Assembly (NCBI RefSeq): GCF_024519455.1
Contig: NZ_JALJRY010000004.1
Coordinates: 124,001-188,000, forward strand
DNA from: Streptomyces sp. STR69
GTDB taxonomy: Bacteria > Actinomycetota > Actinomycetes > Streptomycetales > Streptomycetaceae
DNA length: 64,000 nucleotides
Direction of reading: 5' to 3'
A program made the position numbers and the translations under genes. This document shows, one piece after another, positions 44,846-53,656 of this stretch; the first letter of the stretch is position 1; every line of letters begins with the position of its first letter. The notes beneath the pieces are model-generated. The model was not told the DNA's origin. It was given only the letters and a program-made list of their open reading frames with translations, and made no database searches.

Positions 44846-45694
44846 CGGCGTCCTCGTACTGGTGCGTCGGACCTGTTTGCTCGCGCGGGGTGCGCGATTC
44901 GGACATACGCCATCGCGGTGCCGGTCGAGAGAGCCGAAAAAATCGGCCCTGCGTCGCCCGGCGGACACTCACAGTAGTCGTCAACGCATCAGGTGCGATG
45001 GGCAGTTGACAAAGTCCCACGGCGAGCGTCCCGCTCTGGTATGAGGCCTCGCACGACAGACCGATAACCACCGCGACCGCTCGTCGAAGATGGACAAAGA
45101 ATCGATCGCCCCTGATCAGAACCAGTCATGAACGGGCGCCGGGCACAGAGGAGTTCGATGCAGCCAGGCTCCGCCGCCCGGCCGCTCCGAGCTCGGCGGC
45201 CGGTCCGACAGAGCGATTTCGGGAGATGCGTCCCACCCTCCGCCGTGACCCCGGCACATCACAGGCAGTGTCCGCCGGAGCCCGCCGGCTGAGCGCGCGG
45301 AACCGATCTTGTCCGGATGCTGTCCGGACAGGAGTGGCGTCACTTCTGTCGGCTCGGCGGCCCTCGGCGCCTACACGTGGGGTGCCATGTCGGGGTTCTG
45401 CATCCTGGACCCGGACCAGATGGGTGGGGCGCAGGGCGTGCGGGGCGGTCACGTAGTGACGCGGCCGGTCGGTTCGCAGTGCGTCACGTCGGACGGCACG
45501 GGCACCGAGCCGGTGCCGGACCGGGCGAACCCCGTGATCTTCCTGGGTCTCCCGCTGCCGCTGCTCGCGCTCACGACGGGGACCCTACGCGGGCGTACGG
45601 CGGCTCCGTGCCCCGCGGTGAAGCGTCCCCTTCGACGACGCGGCGGATCCGACCGCCGAGACCGCCTCCGCCGTCGAGGGGACTGTCGCCCGTG
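44846..45694. other. intergenic region between the conservon and the MBL-fold gene
   Basis: This gap of about 850 bp should contain the cvnA promoter. An AT-richer stretch lies at 44930-45010, including TTGTCAAC and TTGACG-like hexamers on the minus strand. A frame from 45387 rightwards is open but has no family signature or ribosome-binding site, so I do not call it a gene. Confidence 0.4.
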
Positions 45695-46909
45695 TCAGCG
45701 CTCGTTCGCCAGGTCGAGTTCCGCCTGGGTCGCCGCCGCCTTCGACTCGGGCTGGGACCCCGCCTCCACCGGCTCGGCACTCTGCCAGGGACGCGCGAGT
45801 GTGCCTCCGAAAGGCTCCCACCAACGGTCCGTCGCCAGCTCGGCGCCCGGTTCGAACGGCTCGCCCGGCCTCGGTGTCGCGACGGCCTGGCCCGCCGCTT
45901 CCGCCGCGTCCGCGGTCCACTCGCCGGGCTCGGCCCACGCGTGCAGCGCCAGATTGAACGTGGCCCAGTGGATGGGCAGCAGCACCCCGTGCGCCTGCCC
46001 GCCCTGGAGGTCCAGGTGGGCGCGCATGCCCTCCTCGGGCGTCATGTGGATGTCGGGCCAGAACTCGCTGTAGGCGCCGATCTGGATCATCGTGGCGTCG
46101 AACGGGCCGTGCGCGGCGCCGATGTCCTTGAAGCCCTCGAAGTAACCGGTGTCGCCGCTGTGGTAGATCCGGTGCTCGTCACCGGCGACGACCCAGGAGG
46201 CCCACAGGGTGTGCTGGGTGTTGCGCAGGCCCCGGCCGCAGAAGTGGCGGGCCGGGGTCGCGGTCAGGGTGAGGCCGCCGACCTTGGTCTCCTCGTTCCA
46301 GTCCAGCTCGCGCAGCCGGTCCGGTGAGACACCCCAGTGCTCCAGGTGGGCGCCGACACCGAGCGGCACGGCGAAGAGGGTGTCCGTGTCGGCCAGCGCC
46401 TTGATCGAGGGCATGTCCAGGTGGTCGTAGTGGTCGTGCGAGATGACCACGACGTCGACGGGGCCGAGAGCGGCCAGCGGCAGGGGTACCGGGTGCAGCC
46501 GCTTGGGGCCGGCGAACGGGAAGGGGGAGCAGCGCTCGCCCCAGACCGGGTCGAAGAGGACCCGGTGGCCGTCGATCTCCGCCAGCACGCTGGAGTGGCC
46601 CATCCACGTCAGGCGCAGCCCGGTGGCGGCGGGCTTGGCCAGGTCGGCGAGCGTGGTGGCGTGCACCGGCAGCGTGCCGTCGGGGGCGCGGCGGACGCGC
46701 GCCTCCTTGTCGAGGTAGGCCTTGCCCATCTCGCGCATCGTGCCGCCGGACGGGCGGACGTTCGTGTTGCCCCCGGGGTTCTGGAAGACCCCGTCCTTGA
46801 AATGGGGCGATCTGCGGATGCGCGCCAGGCGCTCGCCGCTCGGGTCCGCGCCGAAGGCCGCGGGCTGCAGCGCGCGGAGCCCGGAGCTCAGGGTACGGAT
46901 TCCGGTCAC
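45695..46909 (-). CDS. MBL-fold metallohydrolase (RomA/NAPE-PLD-like)
   Basis: GTG 46909 follows CTGGAGGC and gives 404 residues. The metal site VISHDHYDHLDMPS (H-x-H-x-D-H) is followed by GDTGYF with the bridging Asp and by LPIHWATFNL with a late His. WMGHSSVLAEIDGHRVLFDPVWGERCSP is characteristic of the RomA/NAPE-PLD branch. These enzymes hydrolyse phosphodiester or lactone bonds; the bacterial substrates are mostly unknown. The C-terminus is extended and Glu/Ala-rich. Confidence 0.9.
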   Translation of the reverse strand: MTGIRTLSSGLRALQPAAFGADPSGERLARIRRSPHFKDGVFQNPGGNTNVRPSGGTMREMGKAYLDKEARVRRAPDGTLPVHATTLADLAKPAATGLRLTWMGHSSVLAEIDGHRVLFDPVWGERCSPFPFAGPKRLHPVPLPLAALGPVDVVVISHDHYDHLDMPSIKALADTDTLFAVPLGVGAHLEHWGVSPDRLRELDWNEETKVGGLTLTATPARHFCGRGLRNTQHTLWASWVVAGDEHRIYHSGDTGYFEGFKDIGAAHGPFDATMIQIGAYSEFWPDIHMTPEEGMRAHLDLQGGQAHGVLLPIHWATFNLALHAWAEPGEWTADAAEAAGQAVATPRPGEPFEPGAELATDRWWEPFGGTLARPWQSAEPVEAGSQPESKAAATQAELDLANER

Positions 46910-47164
46910 GATGCCTCCAGGTGGAGTCGGTCAGGCTTTCCATTATGGTCGACCCCTGTGACAACGCCGGTGCATCGGCTTCACGGGGCCGTCATTCCAA
47001 GGAAAGACCAAAGTTCCACGCCCGGGGTTGACGCCGCGGACCGGAATTCGATCTTCCGTTGACAGGACCCGGCACCACTTCCGATACTGACTCGCCGTTC
47101 AGTACCCGCCGTCCGGTACGCGCTTCGCCACTTGCCCTGTCGGCCGACGCCGCGAGGAGTCCGT

Positions 47165-48343
47165 ATGACCACCCCCTTGATGTCGCTCACCTGGACCGAC
47201 CACGTCACCGGCCGCCGGGGCTTCCTGGTCGTCGACCGGCTGGTGCGCGGGGTGTCCAGCGGCGGACTGCGGATGCGGCCGGGCTGCACGCTCGACGAGG
47301 TGGCAGGGCTGGCCCGGGGCATGACCATGAAAGAGGCGCTGCACTACGACCCGGAGGGCCGGTACATCCCCCTGGGCGGCGCCAAGGGCGGCATCGACTG
47401 CGATCCCCAGGACCCGGTGTCGTACGGCCTCCTCGTGCGCTACCTGCGCGCCATGCGGCCGTACATCGAGAGCTTCTGGACGACGGGTGAGGACCTCGGG
47501 CTCACCCAGGACCTGGTCGACCGGGCCGCCGCGGAGGCGGGGCTCGTGTCGTCGATCCAGGCGGTGTATCCGCTCCTCGACGACGAGGCCGCGGCGCGGC
47601 GGCGGCTCGCGGACGCGTTCGCGGTCGAGGTGGACGGGATCGGTCTCGACGAGCTGGTCGGTGGCTGCGGGGTCGCCGAGTCGGTGCTCGCGGCGCTGGA
47701 CCGGGTGGGCGTGCCGTACGCGGGGACGCGGGTCGCCGTGCAGGGTCTGGGCACCATGGGCGGGGCCACGGCGCGGTTCCTCGCGCGCGCGGGGCTGACG
47801 ATCGTGGCCGTCGCCGACGTCAAGGGCACGGTCGTGAACCCGGCCGGGCTCGACGTGGACGCGCTGCTCGCGGCGCGGGACGCGTACGGCACCGTGGACC
47901 GGTCCGTGCTGCGCCCCGGCGACCGCGAACTCCCGGGTGGGGACTGGCTGTCCGTCGAGGCGGAGGTGCTGGTACCGGCGGCGGTGTCGTACGCGGTCGA
48001 CACCACGAACCAGGGGGCGGTCACCGCGCGCTGGATCGTCGAGGCGGCCAACATGCCGGTGCTGCCGGAGGCGGAGGAGCTGCTGTCCGCGCGCGGAGTC
48101 GTCGTACTGCCGGATGTCGTCGTGAACTCCGGGACGAACGCCTGGTGGTGGTGGACCCTGTTCGGCGACATCGGTGCGGACGCGGACGAGGCGTTCGCCC
48201 ACACCCGGCGTTCGATGCGCGCCCTGATCGAGCTGATGCTGGCCCGCGCGGAGGCCGACGGGACGACACCGCGCGCCGCCGCACACGCGATCGTCGCCGA
48301 CCGGCTGCCGGTCATCGCGGAGCGGTTCGGCTGGTACCGGTGA
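47165..48343 (+). CDS. Glu/Leu/Phe/Val-type amino acid dehydrogenase
   Basis: The ATG at 47165 has GAGGAGT upstream; the product has 392 residues. The substrate domain includes GGLRMRPGCTLDEVAGLARGMTMKEAL and the GGAKGGID catalytic-lysine motif. The NAD domain is VAVQGLGTMGGATARFLA, and EAANMP closes the site. This branch deaminates an amino acid to its 2-oxo acid. The length and lack of a glutamate-specific insertion suggest a Leu/Phe/Val-like enzyme, but specificity is not certain. A TetR gene follows 44 nt later. Confidence 0.9.
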   Translation: MTTPLMSLTWTDHVTGRRGFLVVDRLVRGVSSGGLRMRPGCTLDEVAGLARGMTMKEALHYDPEGRYIPLGGAKGGIDCDPQDPVSYGLLVRYLRAMRPYIESFWTTGEDLGLTQDLVDRAAAEAGLVSSIQAVYPLLDDEAAARRRLADAFAVEVDGIGLDELVGGCGVAESVLAALDRVGVPYAGTRVAVQGLGTMGGATARFLARAGLTIVAVADVKGTVVNPAGLDVDALLAARDAYGTVDRSVLRPGDRELPGGDWLSVEAEVLVPAAVSYAVDTTNQGAVTARWIVEAANMPVLPEAEELLSARGVVVLPDVVVNSGTNAWWWWTLFGDIGADADEAFAHTRRSMRALIELMLARAEADGTTPRAAAHAIVADRLPVIAERFGWYR

Positions 48344-48387
48344 GGCACGGGGCAACAGCTTCGCGGACCACGGAATAGGGTGGCCGC

Positions 48388-49002
48388 GTGGCGAGAGTGC
48401 GGTTGGGCGTGGCGGAGCGGCGTGCGGAGTTGTTGCGGGCCGCCGTCGAGCAGATCGAGGCGCGGGGTGTGGCGGCGGTCAGGATCGCCGACGTGGCCTC
48501 GGCGCTCGGAGTGAGCAACGCGCTGGTGCTCTATCACTTCTCGACCAAGGAGAAGCTCGTCGCCGCCGCGTTCACCTTCGCCGCCGAGGACGATCTCGCG
48601 CATCTGCGCAAGCTGCTCGGCCGCCGTACGACCGCGCTGCGCCGGCTGCGGGCGGCGGTGCGCTGGTACGCGCCGACCGGGCAGGCCAAGGGCTGGCGGC
48701 TGTGGATCGAGGGCTGGGCGGCGGCGCTGCGCGAACCCGCGCTCCTGGAGGTGACGCGCGATCTCGACCGGCAGTGGAAGCGGGCGCTCGCGGAGGTCGT
48801 CGCCGAGGGAGTGATCGCGGGCGAGTTCCACTGCGCGGACCCGAACGCGGCGGCCCTGCGCCTGACGGCCCTCCTGGACGGACTGGCCGTACAGATGACG
48901 GCGTACGGGGGCGCCGTGTCGCGGACGCGGGCCCTGGAGTGGGTCGACGAGGCGCTCGCGCGGGAACTCGGCCTGGAGCGGGCGGCGTTGACCGCTCCCT
49001 GA
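48388..49002 (+). CDS. TetR family transcriptional regulator
   Basis: The GTG-start gene encodes 204 residues with the helix-turn-helix GVAAVRIADVASALGVSNALVLYHFSTKEKLVAAAF. The C-terminal domain resembles BetI-type regulators (WIEGWAAALREPALLEVTRDLDRQWKRALAEVVAEGV). It directly follows the dehydrogenase gene on the same strand and may control it. Confidence 0.9.
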   Translation: MARVRLGVAERRAELLRAAVEQIEARGVAAVRIADVASALGVSNALVLYHFSTKEKLVAAAFTFAAEDDLAHLRKLLGRRTTALRRLRAAVRWYAPTGQAKGWRLWIEGWAAALREPALLEVTRDLDRQWKRALAEVVAEGVIAGEFHCADPNAAALRLTALLDGLAVQMTAYGGAVSRTRALEWVDEALARELGLERAALTAP

Positions 49003-49094
49003 GACGGGCGGAGTTCCCTGGCGCAGCGGAACGGCCTGCGGTCGCTCTCAGACCCCGGGCACGTCCCCCTTCGCGCAGCGCCCCTGCCGCTCCG

Positions 49095-49922
49095 TCAAGC
49101 GACCGACTCGATCCGCATCTTGATGTCGTCGGGCGACAGCGCGCCCTTGGCCTCCACGTGGTCGCCGGAGGACTCGCCGCGCAGTCGGCGTCCGATCCAC
49201 GGCACCAGGTACTCGCGCGCCCAGTGCACGTCGTCGCGGCGGATGTCGAGCGTGCCGCGCGGCGGCAGCGGTGGCCAGGGCTGGTCCGGGTCGGCCGGGA
49301 CCTCGACGCCCAGGACCTGACCGGCGCGGAGCGCCACGCGCGTGTGCCCCTCGGGAGAGAGGTGGAGCCGGTCGCCGTCCCAGGCCCGGCGGTCCTGGAC
49401 CGTCTTGAGGGACCACAGGTCGAGCACCGGGCAGCCGTAGCGGTCGGCGATGGCCCGCACATGTCCGTTGTAGGTGGCGATCTTGCCGCGCAGGTGCTTG
49501 AGCACGGGCACGTTGCGCGTGTCGAAGCCGGTCGTCACCAGGACGGAGCCGACGGCGGAGGTGAGGTCGGCGACCGCGCGTTCGAAGCGCTCGGCGACCT
49601 CGTCGGGGTCGGTGCCGGGACGGATGATGTCGTTGCCGCCCGCGCAGAAGGAGACCAGGTCCGGGCCGATCTCCTTGGCCCGGGTGAGCTGGTCGGCCAC
49701 GATCTGGTCGAGCAGCTTCCCGCGCACCGCGAGGTTGGTGTACTCGAAGTCGCCCTCGGGCCGCCGGTCCGCGAGCAGTACCGCGAACCGGTCGGCCCAG
49801 CCGACCATCGCCCCGTCGGGCCCGGGGTCGCCGACGCCCTCGGTGAAGCTGTCCCCCACCGCCACGTACGACCCGATCACTGATCTGTTGTCACTCTTCG
49901 AATCGTTAGCCACGGCAACCAT
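49095..49922 (-). CDS. SGNH/GDSL hydrolase
   Basis: The 275-residue protein has block I VAVGDSFTEGVGD with the nucleophile Ser, block III CAGGNDI and block V DRLHLSPEGH with the Asp-x-x-His pair. No signal peptide is present, so it is cytosolic. Such esterases remove acyl groups from lipids or carbohydrates. The start at 49922 has AGGGTG upstream; a GTG nine bases further in is also possible. Confidence 0.92.
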   Translation of the reverse strand: MVAVANDSKSDNRSVIGSYVAVGDSFTEGVGDPGPDGAMVGWADRFAVLLADRRPEGDFEYTNLAVRGKLLDQIVADQLTRAKEIGPDLVSFCAGGNDIIRPGTDPDEVAERFERAVADLTSAVGSVLVTTGFDTRNVPVLKHLRGKIATYNGHVRAIADRYGCPVLDLWSLKTVQDRRAWDGDRLHLSPEGHTRVALRAGQVLGVEVPADPDQPWPPLPPRGTLDIRRDDVHWAREYLVPWIGRRLRGESSGDHVEAKGALSPDDIKMRIESVA

Positions 49923-50070
49923 AGTTCACCCTGGACTGTGACCTACGCGATCGTATTTTGGGGTTGACGGGCGGTGAGATAAGCCACTTGTAAAGGGTTG
50001 TCCAAAGTCGGAATAAGCCCCTGGCCAGGGGCGTTGACCCCGGGAACTGCCCCGCGCCGGGCCCCTGACG

Positions 50071-50994
50071 TCAGCCGACTGTGACGCCGTGCGAGCGGAG
50101 GTAGGCGACCGGGTCCACGTCCGAGCCGTAGTACGGCGTGGTCCGGATCTCGAAGTGCAGGTGCGGGCCGGTCACATTGCCGGTCGCCCCGGAGAGGCCG
50201 ATCTGCTGGCCCTCGGTCACGGTCTGGCCGGCCGAGACGGACAGCTGCGACATGTGGGCGTACTGCGAGTACTCGCCGTCCGCGTGCCGGATGACGACCT
50301 CGTTGCCGTAGGCGCCGTCATAGGCCGCCGAGACGACCGTGCCCGCGGCGACCGCCTTGACGGTGGTGCCGGTCGGGACGACGAAGTCGACGCCCGTGTG
50401 ATAGCCGCTGGACCACATGCTGCCCGCGACGTGGTAGCCGGTGCCGATGGTGCCGCCGGTCACGGGGAGGGTGTAGCCGCTGGACGTGCTGGTGGTGTCG
50501 GCGCTCTGCGTGGCGGTCGTCTTCTTCGACGAAGAAGACGAGGAGGAGGACGAAGAGGAGGAACCAGACGAACTGGACGACGAGCCGGACGACTTGCTCG
50601 TGCCCGTCGTGGCCTTCTCGCCGAGGGAGAGCTTGAGGCCCGGGTGGATCAGCGACGGGTCGGCGCCGATGGCCTCGCGGTTGTCCTGGTAGATCTTCTT
50701 CCAGCCGCCGGTGACGTCCTGGTCCTCGGCGATCTTCGCGAGCCAGTCGCCCGCCTTCACCGAATACGTCTTGACGCCCCCGGTCTTCGCGGTCGCCGCC
50801 TTCTCCGTCACGGCCTTCTCGACCACCGGAACCGACTGAACGGCCTTTTCCGGAGCGGAAGTCGATGTGGCGGCATGGGCACCGGCGGCCCCCATGAGCG
50901 GAAGGGCGAGCGCGGCGCCGCCGGTTCCGGCTACGGCTATCGAGCGGGTGAGGCGCTGGGCCTTGGGACGGCGGTGCTTACCCTTCGCGGGCAT
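50071..50994 (-). CDS. secreted LysM / M23 peptidoglycan endopeptidase
   Basis: The 307-residue precursor has a long Sec signal peptide (KGKHRRPKAQRLTRSIAVAG and a hydrophobic core ending AHAA). A LysM domain follows (VKTYSVKAGDWLAKIAEDQDV, about residues 75-125), then a 30-residue Ser tract and an M23 domain with the zinc ligands HTGVDF and HLHFEI. It should cleave peptidoglycan cross-bridges or stem peptides. The 5' untranslated region contains a c-di-AMP riboswitch, as for other Streptomyces wall hydrolases. The Ser tract is a spacer or O-glycosylation region. Confidence 0.93.
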   Translation of the reverse strand: MPAKGKHRRPKAQRLTRSIAVAGTGGAALALPLMGAAGAHAATSTSAPEKAVQSVPVVEKAVTEKAATAKTGGVKTYSVKAGDWLAKIAEDQDVTGGWKKIYQDNREAIGADPSLIHPGLKLSLGEKATTGTSKSSGSSSSSSGSSSSSSSSSSSSKKTTATQSADTTSTSSGYTLPVTGGTIGTGYHVAGSMWSSGYHTGVDFVVPTGTTVKAVAAGTVVSAAYDGAYGNEVVIRHADGEYSQYAHMSQLSVSAGQTVTEGQQIGLSGATGNVTGPHLHFEIRTTPYYGSDVDPVAYLRSHGVTVG

Positions 50995-51011
50995 GACGAA
51001 TTCCTCTCCGG

Positions 51012-51182
51012 CGCCTGCGGGGTGAGCTGTCGGGTGCGGGCTGGAGATGCCCGGCCGCGCGCTGGTCGCGGCTTTACCCCAAGCCCGTTCCGGAGACCGG
51101 AACAGGCGTCCTACCTGTGGGTCCCCCGCTCCTGCCGCATACGGGTGGGTGTGTGCGGAGTCCGGTCGGCGGCAGGATTGGG
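51012..51182 (-). ncRNA. c-di-AMP riboswitch (ydaO/yuaA type)
   Basis: On the minus strand the conserved elements occur in order: AATCCTGCCGCC, GGACTCCGCACACACCCACC, GCGGCAGGAGCGGGGGACCCA, GGGGTAAAGCCGCG, GGCCGGGCATCTCCAGCCCG and CACCCGACAGCTCACC. These match the two-site ydaO fold. It ends about 17 nt before the LysM/M23 start. In actinobacteria this RNA turns off wall-hydrolase genes when c-di-AMP is high, by premature termination. Confidence 0.93.
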
Positions 51183-51462
51183 CGTCCGTCCGGATTGGTG
51201 GCGAACGTAAGCGAGGAAGACGCAAAGGGACAAGCAGGGGGTTCCACGGTTTTTCGTTTCCTGTGATCTCCTGTGGGAATTCACAGTCACCCTGCGTGAA
51301 TTCCCACTCGACTTCTTCCTCAATTCCCCTGGAAAAGCATGTCAATTACGTGAACATGACGAGCGACGTACGGTCACGGATATGACGCTGCTCACGTACA
51401 ACCCCTCAGGTTCCCTTATTCCAGAGCGAGTTGTAACGAAGGCTGCAATTCGGGCAGAAGGC

Positions 51463-53535
51463 TCAGATGCGACGCAGCCGGAGAACCGTCGCATCGAGGT
51501 CACCGCGCAGCCCGGTCCGCAGTCCGTGGTGCAACAGGACGGCACCCCGGTGGACTTCGCCCGTTTCGAGGCATTCGTACGATGCTGTCGGGTCGAGCCC
51601 GCGCAGCCGGAGCGCCGGTACCGGCTCGCCGTAGTGCTGCGCCTGGAGCAGGGCGAGGACGACGCTCTCGTCGCCGCGTGTGTACTGCACGGCACTCAGT
51701 CCGCCGGTCGGCGGGCGCAGCCGGTGGAGGTCGCCGTGCTGCACGAGCGGCCGGATCTCCTTGTAGAGGCCGATCCACTCGCGGGCCTCGGCGAGCTCCT
51801 CCTCGGTCCACTCCGAGAGGTCGCCACCCACGCCGAGCACTCCGGCCATGGCGCTCACGAACCGGAAGCGCAGGCTGCTGACCCGGTCGTTGAGCTGGGT
51901 GTTGGGGCTGTCGGTGACCCAGGCGGCCATCACGCGCGCGGGGTGGATCTGGCTGAAGCCGTGCTGGATGGCGAGCCGGTCGAGCGGGTCGGTGTTGTCC
52001 GAGGTCCACACCTGGTCCGTACGGCTGAGGATGCCGAGGTCGATCCGGCCGCCGCCGCCCGAGCAGGACTCGAAGGCCACACCGGGATGGGCCTCCCGCA
52101 GCCGGTCCAACAGGGCGTAGAGCGCGCGCACATGGTCGACCCAGAGGCGCTGCGGATAGGCGTCGCCGGGCCAGCCGGCGTCGGTGAAGCAGCGGTTGAA
52201 GTCCCACTTCACATAGTCGATGGGGGCGCTGGAGAGGAGTCCGTCGAGCTGCTCCCAGAGGTACTCCTGGACGTCCTCGCGGGCCAGGTTGAGGATGAGC
52301 TGATTGCGGAACTCCGTCCGCTTTCGTCCCTCTTGATACTGCACCCAGTCCGGGTGGGCGCGGTACAGGTCGCTGTCCGGGTTGATCATCTCGGGCTCGA
52401 CCCAGATGCCGAACTGCATGCCCAGTGAGTGGACGCGGTCGGCGAGCGGCTTGAGACCGGCGGGGAAGCGGTCCGGGTTGGGGGTCCAGTCGCCGAGTCC
52501 GGCGCGGTCGCTGGTGCGGGCGCCGAACCAGCCGTCGTCGACCACGAACAGCTCGACGCCTGCCGCCGCCGCACGCTGCGCGAGGACCTCCTGCTGCTCC
52601 TCGGAGATGTCGAACTGCGTGGCCTCCCAGGAGTTGTAGAGCACCGGCCGGTCCTGGTCCGCGTCCGGGATGACGTACGTCCGCTGGTAGGCGTGCCAGG
52701 TGCGGCTGGCGCCGCCGAAGCCGGCGTCGCTCCACAGGGCCGCGAAGAGGGGCGTCGTGAAGGACTCCCCGGCCGCGAGGCTCAGCAGCCCGGACTCGTC
52801 GTACCCGGCGCCGCCGGTGATCTGAACGCGCGCGTCCGGGAGCTGGGCCACGGCGATCCGCCAGGACCCCGACCAGCCGAGGGCGCAGCCGTAGACCTCG
52901 CCGCGCTCCTCGGTCGCGTCGGTGTCGAGCGCGACCCAGGGGAGGTACTGGTGTCCGGTGTGGCCGCGGCGGCTGCCGATGACCTTCTCACCGTAGGTGA
53001 GGGGGGAGCGCACCAGCCGTGACTCGGCGGCCCAGCGTCCGTGCACGTGCGACAGCTGCCACTCCTCCCGGTCGGGCAGCGTCCAGGTGGCGGAGTCGGC
53101 GCGCAGCAGCTCCAGCGGCTCGGTCCCCTCGTTGTCGAGGACCGTCCAGCGTTCCACGACGTCGCCGCGCGTCCGGTAGTGCAGGGTGATCGCCAGTCCG
53201 CCGTCGCGGAAGCGGAGCCGCAGTTCGTCGCCGTCCGTGTCGTAGCGGTCGAAGGTCCACTCGGTGCCGCGCCGTTCCGGTGTGCGCACCGACAGGGCGG
53301 GGCGGACGAAGCGGGGGCCTCCCTCGACCGGGTACTCCTCGTGCCCGTCGAGCGGGGCCTCGAAGGAGGAGCCGCCGGGGAGCGGGCGGGCGGCGAGTTC
53401 CTCGGCGTCGGCGAGCGCGATGCGGGGACCCCAGTGGAGATGGAGCAGTTCGTCGCGTTCGGTGAGATGGACGGCGTAACTGCTCGTGGGTCCGGACAGC
53501 ACCCACGTACGGCCGTTCTCGGCGGTCTCCAGCAT
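51463..53535 (-). CDS. GH36 alpha-galactosidase
   Basis: ATG 53535 has GAGGGA upstream; the 690-residue protein lacks a signal peptide. The N-terminal beta-supersandwich is followed by a barrel with FVVDDGWFGARTSDRAGLGDW, PIDYVKWDFNRCF (nucleophile Asp) and VWTSDNTDPLDRL (acid/base Asp). Both catalytic residues are those of clan GH-D alpha-galactosidases. It should hydrolyse melibiose- or raffinose-type sugars taken up by the cell. No sugar transporter gene is next to it. Confidence 0.95.
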   Translation of the reverse strand: MLETAENGRTWVLSGPTSSYAVHLTERDELLHLHWGPRIALADAEELAARPLPGGSSFEAPLDGHEEYPVEGGPRFVRPALSVRTPERRGTEWTFDRYDTDGDELRLRFRDGGLAITLHYRTRGDVVERWTVLDNEGTEPLELLRADSATWTLPDREEWQLSHVHGRWAAESRLVRSPLTYGEKVIGSRRGHTGHQYLPWVALDTDATEERGEVYGCALGWSGSWRIAVAQLPDARVQITGGAGYDESGLLSLAAGESFTTPLFAALWSDAGFGGASRTWHAYQRTYVIPDADQDRPVLYNSWEATQFDISEEQQEVLAQRAAAAGVELFVVDDGWFGARTSDRAGLGDWTPNPDRFPAGLKPLADRVHSLGMQFGIWVEPEMINPDSDLYRAHPDWVQYQEGRKRTEFRNQLILNLAREDVQEYLWEQLDGLLSSAPIDYVKWDFNRCFTDAGWPGDAYPQRLWVDHVRALYALLDRLREAHPGVAFESCSGGGGRIDLGILSRTDQVWTSDNTDPLDRLAIQHGFSQIHPARVMAAWVTDSPNTQLNDRVSSLRFRFVSAMAGVLGVGGDLSEWTEEELAEAREWIGLYKEIRPLVQHGDLHRLRPPTGGLSAVQYTRGDESVVLALLQAQHYGEPVPALRLRGLDPTASYECLETGEVHRGAVLLHHGLRTGLRGDLDATVLRLRRI

Positions 53536-53656
53536 CAAGTCCCTCACAGATTCGAACAAGTCCACTCAAGCGCCAACATCATCAATGGTGCGGGACCTGC
53601 GAGGCAACGCCTGTGGAGAAGTCATAACCTGTGGAAACCCGTGTCACGCGTCCGGG

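Noticed and set aside
45387..45700. Possible gene on the + strand upstream of the MBL-fold gene
   Set aside because: Open frame runs antisense into the end of the MBL-fold gene and has no recognisable product or ribosome-binding site.
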